From Herbidospora yilanensis (GTDB lineage: Bacteria > Actinomycetota > Actinomycetes > Streptosporangiales > Streptosporangiaceae): 35,599 nt of DNA. The first letter of the stretch is position 1. Every line of letters starts with the position of its first letter. Of the stretch, positions 23,725 to 33,300 are shown in pieces. The stretch spans positions 1-35,599 of the forward strand of contig NZ_BBXE01000054.1 in NCBI RefSeq assembly GCF_001570565.1, in the 5' to 3' direction. Position numbers and translations under genes: made by a program. The notes under the pieces were generated by a model, which did not search any database, was not told the origin of the DNA, and saw only the letters and a program-made list of their open reading frames with translations.

Positions 23725-25177
23725 TCTGATCGTCAGGAACGTCCGGGTCGTCCACCACGACCAGGCGGAGCCGGTGGCCGCCGACATCGCGGTGCGCGAC
23801 GGGCGGATCGCCCTCGTCGCGTCCGACATCGACCCCGCCGAGGGCCGGACCGTCGTCGACGGCGGCGGCCGCCTCGCCTTCCCCGGCGTCGTGGACGCCC
23901 ACCAGCACTGGGGCATCTACAACCCGCTGTCGGTGGACACCGAGACCGAGAGCCGCGCCTGCGCGCAGGGCGGCGTGACCTCCGCCCTGACGTACATGCG
24001 GACCGGGCAGTACTACCTCAACAAGGGCGGCGAGTACGCCGAGGTCTTCCCCGAGGTGCTCGCCCTCTCGGACGGCCGGGCCTACGTCGACTACGCCTTC
24101 CACCTGGCCCCGATGATGCGCCGCCACATCGAGGAGATCCCGTCGCTGGTCGGCGACCACGGCGTCACCTCGTTCAAGGTGTTCATGTTCTACGGCAGCC
24201 ACGGCCTCCACGGCCGTTCGGCCGACCAGAACTCCTTCCTGATGATCCCCGAGGACGAGCGCTACGACGTCGCCCACTTCGAGTTCGTCATGCGCGGCAT
24301 CCAGGCGGCCCGGGAGCGGTTCCCCGACCTCGCCGACGAGATCTCGCTCTCGCTCCACTGTGAGACCGCCGAGATCATGACCGCGTACACGAAGATGGTC
24401 GAGGAGGAGGGCACGCTGACCGGGCTGGCCGCCTACAGCGCCTCCCGGCCGCCCCACTCCGAGGGCCTGGCCGTCACCATCGCCTCCTACCTGGCCCACG
24501 AGACCGGCCTGCCGACGATCAACCTGCTGCACCTGTCGTCGGCCAAGGCGATGGAGGCCGCGCTGCGCATGGCCGCCGCCTTCCCGCACATCGACTTCCG
24601 GCGCGAGGTCACCATCGGCCACCTGCTGGCCGACATCACGACCGCGAGCGGCATCGGCGGCAAGGTCAACCCGCCGCTGCGCCCCCGCGAGGACGTCGAG
24701 GCGCTGTGGGGCCACGTGCTCGACGGCAAGGTCGACTGGGTCGTCAGCGACCACGCCTGCTGCCGCGACGAGCAGAAGTTCGGCGACCCCCGTGAGGACG
24801 TCTTCGTGGCCAAGTCGGGCTTCGGCGGAGCCGAGTACCTGCTGCCCGGCCTGATCACCGAGGGTTCCAAGCGCGGCCTCGGCTACGGCGAGATCGCCCG
24901 TCTGCTGTCCTGGAACCCGGCCCGCCGCTTCGGCCTGCGCACCAAGGGCGCCATCGCCGAGGGGCTCGACGCCGACTTCTGCCTCGTCGACCCCGACACC
25001 ACCTGGACGGTGCGCGCGGCCGACTCGGAGTCGACGCAGGAGTACACCCCGTTCGAGGGCTTCGAGCTGACCGCCCGGATCACCGACACGTTCCTGCGCG
25101 GCCACCAGGTGCTCGCCGACGGCAAGGTCACCGGCTCCCCGCAGGGCCGCTACCTCGCCCGGCCGACCGGCGCATGA
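23711..25177 (+). CDS. Hydantoinase/dihydropyrimidinase-type amidohydrolase
   Basis: This 488-residue enzyme opens cyclic amide rings with a two-metal site. The ligands are present: DAHQH (Asp62, His64, His66), the lysine to be carboxylated (Lys156 in SFKVFMFYGS), His216 in LHCE, His274 in LLHLSS and Asp347 in SDHA. The family includes dihydropyrimidinase, allantoinase, hydantoinase and the enamidase of nicotinate fermentation. The GTG at 23711 starts MTSFDLIVRN, the usual family N-terminus, and lies inside the last codons of the previous gene. Hydrolytic opening of a reduced N-heterocycle or cyclic ureide is the natural inference for this pathway. Confidence 0.9.
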   Translation: MTSFDLIVRNVRVVHHDQAEPVAADIAVRDGRIALVASDIDPAEGRTVVDGGGRLAFPGVVDAHQHWGIYNPLSVDTETESRACAQGGVTSALTYMRTGQYYLNKGGEYAEVFPEVLALSDGRAYVDYAFHLAPMMRRHIEEIPSLVGDHGVTSFKVFMFYGSHGLHGRSADQNSFLMIPEDERYDVAHFEFVMRGIQAARERFPDLADEISLSLHCETAEIMTAYTKMVEEEGTLTGLAAYSASRPPHSEGLAVTIASYLAHETGLPTINLLHLSSAKAMEAALRMAAAFPHIDFRREVTIGHLLADITTASGIGGKVNPPLRPREDVEALWGHVLDGKVDWVVSDHACCRDEQKFGDPREDVFVAKSGFGGAEYLLPGLITEGSKRGLGYGEIARLLSWNPARRFGLRTKGAIAEGLDADFCLVDPDTTWTVRAADSESTQEYTPFEGFELTARITDTFLRGHQVLADGKVTGSPQGRYLARPTGA

Positions 25178-26022
25178 GCCCCCGCAGCTACCTCTACGTC
25201 CCGGCCGACCAGGACGACAAGGTCGCCAAGGCCCCGGGGAGCGGCGCGGACGCGCTGATCCTCGACCTGGAGGACTCCGTCCCCCCGGACCGCAAGGCCG
25301 CCGCGCGTGAGAACGCGGCGGCCGCGATCCCGGCGCTGTCCGGCCCGGCGGGCGTCGAGGTCTGGGCGCGGATCAACGCGGACACCCCCGAAGCCGACGT
25401 GGCGGCGGTCGCGGTGCCCGGCCTGGCCGGCATCGTGGTGCCGAAGGCCGAACCGCCGCTCCTGGCCCTGGCCGACCTCCTCCTGACCAGGGCCGAGGAG
25501 GCTCATGGGCTGCGGTCGGGCACGTTCGCCGTGCTCGCGCTCATCGAGTCGGCCGTCGGGGTCGCCCAGGCCGAACGCGTCGCCGCCGCGCCCAGGGTGA
25601 CCCGGCTCGGCGTCGGCGAGGCCGATCTGGCGGGTGAACTGGGACTGCGCCCCGGCCCCGCCCGTGAGGAGTTGTGGCCCATCCGGTCGCGGATCGTGGT
25701 CGCCTCGGCGGTGGCCGGGATCCTGCCGCCGGTCGGCCCGGTCGAGACGGCCGTGCGCGACCTGGAGCTGCTGGAGTCGGGCACCCGGACCCTGCTCCGG
25801 CAGGGCTTCCGGGCCCGCACCGCCCTGTCGCCCCGCCAGAGTCCCGTCATCAACGAGGTGTTCACCCCGTCGGCAGAGGAGACCGAGGAGGCGGGCGACC
25901 TGGTCCGCCGCCTGGCCGAAGGCGTCACGCTCGACGCGCGGGGCCGGTTCATCGACCCGGCGGTCGTGCGGAGCGCCCACGAGGTGCTCGCCCGCGCCGC
26001 TAACGCCGCTCCCCGCCCGTGA
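25174..26022 (+). CDS. HpcH/HpaI aldolase/citrate-lyase-beta family protein (CitE-like)
   Basis: This is a 282-residue TIM-barrel lyase. The first strand RSYLYVPADQ carries the substrate arginine, followed by LILDLEDSVPP (metal/substrate acids), WARINA and LALIESAVGV with the second metal glutamate. CitE-like enzymes cleave citramalyl-CoA, malyl-CoA or related 3-hydroxyacyl-CoAs. ATG 25174 overlaps the amidohydrolase stop. The last 23 bases overlap convergently with the TetR gene. Its placement after the CoA-transferase suggests cleavage of a CoA ester to pyruvate or glyoxylate plus an acyl-CoA. Confidence 0.88.
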   Translation: MSPRSYLYVPADQDDKVAKAPGSGADALILDLEDSVPPDRKAAARENAAAAIPALSGPAGVEVWARINADTPEADVAAVAVPGLAGIVVPKAEPPLLALADLLLTRAEEAHGLRSGTFAVLALIESAVGVAQAERVAAAPRVTRLGVGEADLAGELGLRPGPAREELWPIRSRIVVASAVAGILPPVGPVETAVRDLELLESGTRTLLRQGFRARTALSPRQSPVINEVFTPSAEETEEAGDLVRRLAEGVTLDARGRFIDPAVVRSAHEVLARAANAAPRP

Positions 26023-26674
26023 GATGAAGCCGGACGGCCTCCATGACCGCCTGGGGTGAGGCCGAACTCGGGAACGCGGCGACGACGATCTGATCCTTCG
26101 GCTGCTCCGCGTACTGGAAGGTGGCGATCACGTAGCGGAGCGCGTGGTCGAGCGGCCCGAAGGGGTCGTGGGCGCCTCCCGCGCGCAGCCACCCGCGCAG
26201 CACCTGGTTGTGCGCCGCGACGACCGAGGCGGACATGAGCTCGGCGCGCAGGTCGGCGTCGGGCGTTCCGGCCATCCAGGTGCCGATGAACTCGCGGAAC
26301 AGCCGCTGGTAGCGGGCGACGCTGGCGATCTCCCGGGCGCGCAGCGCCGGGACCCGCCCGACCAGGCGATAACGCCGCAGCGACACGTCGGCGTCCTCCA
26401 CGTAGTGGGTGAGCACGATGCGGACCGCATCGGTCACCGCGGCGATCGCGGTGCCCGCGGTGGAGGCGCGCAGGCGCGCGTCCACCGCGGCGAGCAGGGT
26501 GTCGTGGTCGGGGAAGACCGCGTCGTCCTTGGACCGGTAGTAGCGGAAGAACGTGCTGCGGCTCACGCCCGCGCGGGCCGCGATGTCGTCGACGGTGGTC
26601 TCGTCGTAGCCGTTCTCGTCGAACAGCGCCACCGCCGCTTCGGCGAGGCGGTGACTGATGGAGGGCGTGGCCAT
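26000..26674 (-). CDS. TetR-family transcriptional regulator
   Basis: This is a 224-residue repressor-type regulator. The N-terminal helix-turn-helix is clear (ALFDENGYDETTVDDIAARAGVSRSTFFRYYRSKDD, about residues 17-52), with a variable all-helical ligand domain after it. ATG 26674 (MATPSISHRL) is chosen over an upstream in-frame start because GGGAG lies 9 bp before it. It is divergent from the acyl-CoA carboxylase genes, and an inverted repeat in the 89-bp gap is a likely operator. Control by an acyl-CoA is inferred. Its 3' end overlaps the CitE-like gene by 23 bp. Confidence 0.9.
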   Translation of the reverse strand: MATPSISHRLAEAAVALFDENGYDETTVDDIAARAGVSRSTFFRYYRSKDDAVFPDHDTLLAAVDARLRASTAGTAIAAVTDAVRIVLTHYVEDADVSLRRYRLVGRVPALRAREIASVARYQRLFREFIGTWMAGTPDADLRAELMSASVVAAHNQVLRGWLRAGGAHDPFGPLDHALRYVIATFQYAEQPKDQIVVAAFPSSASPQAVMEAVRLHLTGGERR

Positions 26675-26714
26675 TCGGTCATTCTCCCGGACCCGCGTTG
26701 TGCGCAAAAAAAGG

Positions 26715-26747
26715 ACTGAGTATCGTTCTGATGAAACTCGGTATCAT
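26715..26747. promoter_or_regulatory. Likely TetR operator and carboxylase promoter
   Basis: ACTGAGT (26715-26721) and ACTCGGT (26736-26742) form an inverted repeat (6 of 7) with 14 bp between. GTATC also recurs 21 bp apart, giving a direct-repeat reading as well. TATCAT (26742-26747) is a possible -10 box for ATG 26764, with no good -35 box. Confidence 0.5.
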
Positions 26748-26763
26748 CTTAGGTTGGTGATCA

Positions 26764-28302
26764 ATGGAGCCGCGCGGTACCGCGGGCCACCTCACCCGTT
26801 TCGAGGAGCGCATGGACGAGGCCGTCCTCGCCGCCGAGAAGCGGGCCTCCGCCAAACAGCACGCCAAGGGGAAGCTCACCGCCCGCGAGCGCATTGAGCG
26901 GCTGCTCGACCCCGGGTCGTTCACCGAACTCGACGCCCTGGCCACGGGCAGGGGAGAACACCGGATCCCCGGCGACGGCGTGGTCACCGGCCACGGCACC
27001 GTCGACGGCCGCCCGGTGTGCGTCTTCTCCCAGGACTTCTCCGTGCTCGGCGGCAGCCTCGGCCAGGTCTACGGCGAGAAGATCTGCAAGGTCATGGACC
27101 TGGCCGTGAAGATCGGCGCCCCTCTCGTCGGCATCAACGAGGGCGCGGGCGCGCGCATCCAGGAGGGCGTGGTCTCGCTGGGCCTGTACGGGGAGATCTT
27201 CCGCCGCAACGTGCGCGCCTCGGGCGTGGTCCCGCAGATCTCGCTGATCATGGGCGCGTGCGCGGGCGGTCACGTCTATTCCCCGGCCCTGACCGACTTC
27301 ACCGTCATGGTCGACGAGGCGTCCCACATGTTCATCACCGGCCCCGACGTCATCAAGACGGTCACCGGCGAGGACGTCACGTTCGAGGAGCTCGGCGGCG
27401 CGCGGGTGCACAACACCCGCAGCGGCAACGCCCACCACCTGGCGGCCGACGAGGACGACGCGCTCGACTACGTGCGCGCGCTGCTGTCGTACCTGCCCTC
27501 CAACAACCTCGACGACCCGCCCGTGTTCGACACGGAGACGCGCACCGACGACGACCCCGCGCTCGACGCGCTGATCCCCGACTCTCCCAACCAGCCCTAC
27601 GACATGCGGGAGGTCATCGCCGCGCTGCTCGACGACGGCGAGTTCCTGGAGGTGCAGGCGCTGTTCGCGCCCAACATCGTCGTCGGCTTCGGACGTGTGG
27701 AGGGCCGGTCGGTCGGCGTCGTGGCCAACCAGCCGATGTCGCTGGCCGGCACGCTCGACATCGACGCCTCGGAGAAGGCCGCCCGCTTCGTGCGCACCTG
27801 CGACGCCTTCGGCGTCCCCGTGCTGACCCTGGTGGACGTGCCCGGCTTCCTGCCCGGCACCGACCAGGAGTGGAACGGCATCATCCGGCGCGGCGCCAAG
27901 CTCCTGTACGCCTACGCCGAGGCCACCGTCCCCCTGGTCACCGTGATCACCCGCAAGGCCTACGGCGGCGCCTACGACGTCATGGGCTCCAAGCACCTCG
28001 GCGCCGACATCAACCTGGCCTGGCCCACCGCGCAGATCGCGGTCATGGGCGCCCAGGGCGCGGTCAACATCCTGCACCGCCGGACGCTGGCCGCCGCCGA
28101 CGACCCCGGCACCCTGCGGGCCGAGCTGGTGCGCGAGTACGAGGACACCCTCGCCACGCCCTACCTGGCCGCCGAACGCGGCTACGTCGACGCGGTCATC
28201 GCGCCACGCCAGACCCGGCGCGAGGTGGTCCGGGCGCTGCGCGTGCTGCGCGGCAAACGGGAGACCCCGCCGCCCAGGAAGCACGGGAACATCCCGCTGT
28301 GA
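26764..28302 (+). CDS. Acyl-CoA carboxylase beta subunit (carboxyltransferase, PccB/AccD type)
   Basis: This 512-residue carboxyltransferase moves CO2 from carboxybiotin to an acyl-CoA such as propionyl-CoA or acetyl-CoA. Typical stretches include [31 protein letters not shown], the oxyanion-type [39 protein letters not shown] and [16 protein letters not shown]. The length is standard for actinobacterial PccB/AccD. It is followed by epsilon and alpha subunit genes with 4-base overlaps. Because the cluster ends in a CitE-like lyase, propionyl-CoA or acetyl-CoA from that step is a likely substrate. The exact acyl chain cannot be told by eye. Confidence 0.93.
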   Translation: MEPRGTAGHLTRFEERMDEAVLAAEKRASAKQHAKGKLTARERIERLLDPGSFTELDALATGRGEHRIPGDGVVTGHGTVDGRPVCVFSQDFSVLGGSLGQVYGEKICKVMDLAVKIGAPLVGINEGAGARIQEGVVSLGLYGEIFRRNVRASGVVPQISLIMGACAGGHVYSPALTDFTVMVDEASHMFITGPDVIKTVTGEDVTFEELGGARVHNTRSGNAHHLAADEDDALDYVRALLSYLPSNNLDDPPVFDTETRTDDDPALDALIPDSPNQPYDMREVIAALLDDGEFLEVQALFAPNIVVGFGRVEGRSVGVVANQPMSLAGTLDIDASEKAARFVRTCDAFGVPVLTLVDVPGFLPGTDQEWNGIIRRGAKLLYAYAEATVPLVTVITRKAYGGAYDVMGSKHLGADINLAWPTAQIAVMGAQGAVNILHRRTLAAADDPGTLRAELVREYEDTLATPYLAAERGYVDAVIAPRQTRREVVRALRVLRGKRETPPPRKHGNIPL

Positions 28303-28472
28303 ACGGCCTGCGCGTGACGAAGGGCGACCCCACGCCCGAAGAACTGGCCGCGCTGACGGTCGCGCTGCTCGCGACGTCCACGCCCACCCCCACCCCACCG
28401 CCCGCCCGGTCCGCCTGGCGCGAGGCCGCGCGCCGATCCGCCCTGCGGGGAACCCTTGGAGGACGTCTGTGA
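28299..28472 (+). CDS. Acyl-CoA carboxylase epsilon subunit
   Basis: This 57-residue protein begins [20 protein letters not shown], the characteristic start of actinobacterial AccE/PccE epsilon subunits. A Pro/Thr-rich linker and a short Trp/Arg-containing tail ([10 protein letters not shown]) follow. It stabilises or activates the alpha-beta carboxylase complex. It is too short and too heavily overlapped to be obvious in a plain ORF scan. The GTG start overlaps the beta stop, and the stop overlaps the alpha start. Confidence 0.85.
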   Translation: MNGLRVTKGDPTPEELAALTVALLATSTPTPTPPPARSAWREAARRSALRGTLGGRL

Positions 28473-30199
28473 GCACCCCCATCCGCACGGTGCTGGTCGC
28501 CAACCGCGGCGAGATCGCCGTGCGCGTGATCCGAGCCTGCAAGGACGCCGGCCTCGCCAGCGTCGCGGTGTACGCCGACCCCGACCGCGACGCCCTGCAC
28601 ACCCGCACCGCCGACGAGGCCTACGCCATCGACGGTTACCTGTCGATCGCGACGATCATCGAAGTCGCCGCGCGGTCGGGCGCCGACGCCGTCCACCCCG
28701 GTTACGGCTTCCTCGCCGAGAACGCCGCCTTCGCCCAGGCCGTCATCGACGCGGGCCTGACCTGGATCGGCCCGCCGCCCGCCGCGATCACCGCGCTCGG
28801 CGACAAGGTCCAGGCCCGGCACATCGCCCAGAAGGTCGGCGCACCGCTGGTCGCCGGCACCTCCGACCCCGTCTCGGGCGTCGCCGAGGTGACCGCCTTC
28901 GCGGCCGAGCACGGCCTGCCGATCGCCATCAAGGCCGCCTACGGCGGCGGCGGTCGCGGCCTGAAGGTGGCCCGCACGATGGAGGAGATCCCCGACCTGT
29001 ACGAATCGGCGGTCCGCGAGGCGGTGACCGCGTTCGGCCGGGGCGAGTGCTTCGTCGAGCGTTACCTCGACAAGCCGCGCCACGTCGAGACGCAGTGCCT
29101 GGCCGACGCGCACGGCAACGTCGTCGTGGTCTCCACCCGCGACTGCTCGCTCCAGCGCCGCCACCAGAAGCTCGTCGAGGAGGCCCCCGCGCCCTTCCTC
29201 ACCCCCGGCCAGGAACGACTGCTCCGCGACAGCTCCAAGGCGATCCTCCGCGAGGCGGGCTACGTCGGCGCGGGAACGTGCGAGTTCCTCGTCGGCCAGG
29301 ACGGCACCGTCTCGTTCCTGGAGGTCAACACCCGCCTCCAGGTCGAGCACCCGGTCACCGAGGAGGTCACCGGCATCGACCTGGTCCGCGAGATGTTCCG
29401 CGTCGCGGCGGGGGAGGAGCTCGGCTACGACGACCCCGCCCCGCGCGGCCACTCGATCGAGTTCCGCGTCAACGCCGAGGACCCCGGACGCGGTTTCCTG
29501 CCCGCCCCCGGCACCATCGCCCACTGGCGCGCCCCCTCCGGCCCCGGCGTCCGGCTGGACTCCGGTTACGAACAGGGCGAGACCGTCCCGGGCTCCTACG
29601 ACTCCCTCGTGGCCAAGCTGATCGTCACCGGCGCCACCCGCGTCCAGGCGCTCGAACGCGCCCGGCGTGCCCTGGCCGAGTTCGAGATCGGCGGCATGCC
29701 GACCGTGTTGCCCTTCCACCGCGCGGTGGTGACCGATCCCGCCTTCACCGCCGAGCCCTTCACCGTCCACACCCGCTGGATCGAGACCGAGTTCCGCAAC
29801 ACGATCCCCCCGCACGAGGGCCCGGCGGCCCCCGCCGCCGAGCCCGCCGAGCGGGAGCGGATCACCGTCGAGGTGGCGGGCAAGCGGCTGGAGGTCGTGC
29901 TCCCCGCCGGGTCGGCGAGACGACCGGCCACCCCGTCGCCGCCGCGCCGCCGCGGCGGGGGAGCCGCCAAGGCCGCGGCCGGCGGCGACTCCCTGGTCAG
30001 CCCCATGCAGGGCACCATCGTCAAGGTCATGGCCGCCGACGGGGACCAGGTGGCGGCGGGCGACCCGATCGTCGTCCTGGAGGCGATGAAGATGGAGCAG
30101 CCGCTCACCGCCCACAAGGCGGGCACCGTGTCCGGCCTGTCCTGCCAGGCGGGCGACACGGTCACCGCCGGGGCCGTCATCTGCGAGATCACCGCATGA
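28469..30199 (+). CDS. Acyl-CoA carboxylase alpha subunit (biotin carboxylase plus biotin carrier)
   Basis: This is a 576-residue protein. The biotin carboxylase region runs over the first 450 or so residues ([19 protein letters not shown] at the start, [11 protein letters not shown], the ATP-grasp loop [13 protein letters not shown], and [15 protein letters not shown]). A basic Pro/Gly/Arg linker and the biotinyl domain follow, with Lys541 in EAMKMEQP as the biotin site. It makes carboxybiotin from bicarbonate and ATP for the beta subunit at 26764. It ends at TGA 30197-30199, just 9 bp before the proposed junction with the interrupted small gene. Confidence 0.94.
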   Translation: MSTPIRTVLVANRGEIAVRVIRACKDAGLASVAVYADPDRDALHTRTADEAYAIDGYLSIATIIEVAARSGADAVHPGYGFLAENAAFAQAVIDAGLTWIGPPPAAITALGDKVQARHIAQKVGAPLVAGTSDPVSGVAEVTAFAAEHGLPIAIKAAYGGGGRGLKVARTMEEIPDLYESAVREAVTAFGRGECFVERYLDKPRHVETQCLADAHGNVVVVSTRDCSLQRRHQKLVEEAPAPFLTPGQERLLRDSSKAILREAGYVGAGTCEFLVGQDGTVSFLEVNTRLQVEHPVTEEVTGIDLVREMFRVAAGEELGYDDPAPRGHSIEFRVNAEDPGRGFLPAPGTIAHWRAPSGPGVRLDSGYEQGETVPGSYDSLVAKLIVTGATRVQALERARRALAEFEIGGMPTVLPFHRAVVTDPAFTAEPFTVHTRWIETEFRNTIPPHEGPAAPAAEPAERERITVEVAGKRLEVVLPAGSARRPATPSPPRRRGGGAAKAAAGGDSLVSPMQGTIVKVMAADGDQVAAGDPIVVLEAMKMEQPLTAHKAGTVSGLSCQAGDTVTAGAVICEITA

Positions 30200-30208
30200 C
30201 CGCCGCCA

Positions 30209-30377
30209 GACGACCGACGACGGCATCACCCCGGCCTCGCTGTACGACCTCGCCGACCTGCCGATCCTCGCGCGCTACATCGTGGACCTCGGCGTCCCGC
30301 CCGGCACGGTCATCACCGACGCCGCCAGGCTGATCGGCGACGTTCGTCGGCGCCGAGATCTATTGTCCCGATCATGA
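30209..30377 (+). pseudogene. 3' fragment of the interrupted ~70-codon gene
   Basis: This frame has no start codon but reads like protein: TTDDGITPASLYDLADLP, ILARYIVDLGVPPGTVIT, then DAARLIGDVRRRR and a stop at 30375-30377 that overlaps the next ATG (ATGA). Third positions are almost all G or C in this frame. The in-frame word GACGA at 30209-30213 matches the end of the fragment at 1911-1959. Fusing them there gives MKRDELEF...ALGW-TTDDGITP... without a frame change. A lone GTG start giving about 31 residues is possible but lacks a ribosome site. Confidence 0.5.
30344..30366 (+). promoter_or_regulatory. Leaderless promoter of the DUF6493-like gene, PafBC/RecA-NDp-like
   Basis: TCGTCGGCG (30344-30352), an 8-bp spacer and TATTGT (30361-30366) lie 7 bp before ATG 30374. 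The surrounding 28 bp match the SWIM-gene promoter in 24 positions. Compared with the known DNA-damage consensus TTGTCRGTG-N8-TANNNT it has two mismatches, both in the first block. Confidence 0.6.
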
Positions 30378-33300
30378 TTTCAGGCACCCCCACGACCCTC
30401 TGGGCGGAGATCACCGACCTGGTCGTCCGCAACCAGGTGACCACACTGGCCGATCGGCTGGTCTCGCTCGGCGAGGCGGAGCGCGGCGAGATCGCTGCAC
30501 GGCTGCCCGGCCTGGTGAAGGAGATCCGCCGACGCGTCGCCGAGCGGGCCCGGACCGCCGGTTCCGGAGAGTCCGCGGCGGAACCGGCCTCGTGGGAGGT
30601 CGACGGCCTGCTCGACGATCGGGCCGGGGCGCTGGCGCTGGCCGGCGTCGGCTGCATCGGCGGCCCGGCGGCCACCGTGACGTGGTTGACCAGCCGTGAC
30701 GTGAACCGCCGCTGGGCCGGCGACCTCGACGTCGCGGCGGTCGTGCGGGTGGCGGCCGCCCGGCCCGGGAAGTGGCGGCTCGACCTGGCCGACCGGCTGG
30801 CCCGGCGCGTCCGCCGTCCCACCGACCGCATCGCCCCGCTGGCCGTGGCATTGCTCCGCGACACGGGCGCGACTCCGCCCGACCACGACCCGCTGGTGGC
30901 CGCCTGGCTGACCGCGCCGAGCGTGGCCGGCGACCCGCTGACCCCGCTGCTGCTGCCGCGCGTCTTCGACGCCGACGGCGCGGGCCGGGCCCTCCGCGAC
31001 GAACGGCTCGACCCGAAGCCGACCCGCTGGCTCGCCGCCGCCGCCCGCGACCTGCCGAGAGACCGGGCGCTCGACGGTTGCGTCAGCCGGTTCCTGCGCG
31101 GCGGCGACGTCCAGGACCTGCGGTTCTTCGTCCGGCTGCACACCCTGCTCGACCCCACGGCGGAGGAGTCGGCCGCCCGGTTGCGCGACTATCTGCGGCT
31201 GCTGCCGTCGGCCCCCGGCACGGTCGCCGAACTGGCCGCCGGGCAGGTGCGGCAGGCGATGCCGCTCGACCATGCCGACTTGGTGGAGGCGGTCGAGGCG
31301 CTGACCTTCCGGGCCGAGGCGAAGCTGGCCGCGACCGGCCTGCGCTGGCTCGACCAGTCGGTCAAGTCGGCCCCGGAGACCGCCGGTGACCTGCTGCCCG
31401 CACTGACGACCGCCTACGCGCACCGTTCGTTCGACGTGCGCAACCGCGCCGCCGAACTGACCCTGAAGCACGCCGGGGCGTTCGCCGCCCACAGCGGGGC
31501 GATCCTCGACGCGCTGCCCCACCTGGGCGCCGAACTGGGCGCGAAGCCGGCCGCGCGGTTCGGCGGGGAGACCCCGGCGGAGGATCCGGCGGATCGGAAG
31601 AAGTTCCCGCCGCTGCCCGTGGTGCCCGAGGTGGGACGTTTTCCCGAGCCGTCGCTGACTCCCGACGACGACGTGCGCTGGGTCGGCAGGGAGCGCTGGC
31701 TGGCGGCGTTCGTGGCGGGGATCGCCGACGACCGGGCGAAGGTACGGCGCGAGGTGAGGCCGTGGCTGGAGCAGGCGCCGTCCTGGTGGCGGTCCATCGA
31801 GACGCGCACCGACCTCGACGAGTGGCGGTTCGCGCTGGCCCACGAGCTGGTCGACCCGGGCCCGGGCGGCCTGCCCGACCTCCCGGCGCGCGAACCCCGG
31901 ACCGTCTGGGTCCAGTGCACGTCCTCCCATGTGTTACGCCAGGTCACCCGGGGCGAGCCGGGGCCCGAGGAGACCATGCCCGTCGCGAAGCGCTCGGTCC
32001 AGCGGCCCGACTACGTCTACGCCGACGAGGTGACCCCCCGGACCGTCGTCATCACCTGGACCACCGACGAGGGCCCGGCCGAGGCCGTGGCCACCGAGAA
32101 CGGGCGGCCACTGCCCGTCGTCGACGGCGAAGTCGTGGTGGGAACCGGGAGACACGTCCTGGACGACCTCGACCACATCGCCGCCAAGCTCCTGCGGTTC
32201 GGCGTGGACCCCGACCGGGCCGATGCCATGCGGCGGTCACAACCGGTGCCGCCGCCGGGCCCCGACGAGCCGTGCGTCGCCGTGACGATCTTCCACACGC
32301 TGGGCCACCGCCGGGTCCTGCAGCCCGAACCGCTGTCCCCGTTCGAAGACTGGCGCCGCCGCCACCGCATGCCCTACCCCGGGGCCGTGCCGCCGCCGCA
32401 CGAATTCCTCATCCACCGCCATCTTGAGCTGCTGACCGCGCTCCGGGACGACGCGCTGCCCCCCGTCCTGCTGGCCACGCCCACCTGGCTCGACGGCCGT
32501 CTCGACCCCGACGTCCTCGTCACCCGGTTGGAGACCTGCGCCGCCGCCGGAGTGGAACCGCTCCCCGCCGACCTGGCCCAGGCCCTGATGCGGCTGCCCA
32601 GGGGCGGCTGCCCAGCCGCCGCCACCCGCGCCAAGGCGATCGATTCCGACGCCGCGCGCTCGGCCGCGCGATGGCTGGCCGAGGGCGGCCTCCCCGACCC
32701 GGATACCGGCTTCACCTGGGCCCACCGCCGCCGCGGGCGGTGGGTCGAGCTCGGCGACGACGAGCCGGCCGACTTCACCACGGCGCGCCTCGTTCCCGTG
32801 CTCAAAGCACGGCCGACCGGCCACCCGCTGATCGACGAGATGTTGCTGGGCCGGCCGCGTGACAGCGCCTCCGCCGTGGACTCGGCCGGGGCCTGGTCGG
32901 CGATGATGCCCGCCCACCGTGAGGTCGTGTCGGTCCACCTCCTGCCCCAAGTGCTGCGCGGCCGGTGGCAGCGCTGGACGCAGGTCGCCGAACTGCCGGG
33001 GCTGGTCATGGCCGACGGGCCGCTGGGCGAGGCCACCGCCGTGATCCTCGCCGTGCTGCTGGCGGACGGCGCCCAGGACGACGTGATCCCGATGGTGCTG
33101 CGGCTGGCCGCGAAGGGAGAGCTGCCCGCCGAGTCGGTCGGACGGCAGATGGCCCTGGCGATCCGCCGCACGTCCTGGCTGGAGATCCGCCCCGCGATAG
33201 CGGCGCTCACCGATCTGGCCGAGCAGGGCGGGCACCATGAGGTGTGGCGCATGCTGCGCGCCATGCTGCCCGAACTGCTGCCCCGCGAAGGGCGGCGGGT

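Larger units (their letters stand above)
1960..30208. mobile_element. Inferred inserted catabolic gene block
   Basis: The block starts with the stop codon of the SDR gene and ends 9 bp after the stop of the biotin carboxylase gene. Outside it lie two pieces of one reading frame (1911-1959 and 30209-30377), and GACGA is found at both junctions (1955-1959 and 30209-30213). Joining the pieces at that word restores a frame of about 70 codons that ends in an ATGA overlap with the next gene. No integrase, transposase, tRNA or terminal inverted repeat is visible, so the mechanism is unknown. The boundaries are inferred from the split frame alone. Confidence 0.45.

Noticed and set aside
23711-25177. 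Complete allantoin degradation operon
   Set aside because: An allantoinase-like amidohydrolase and an AllA-like protein occur, but they are 13 kb apart, no allantoate amidohydrolase is present, and the other enzymes do not belong to that route.
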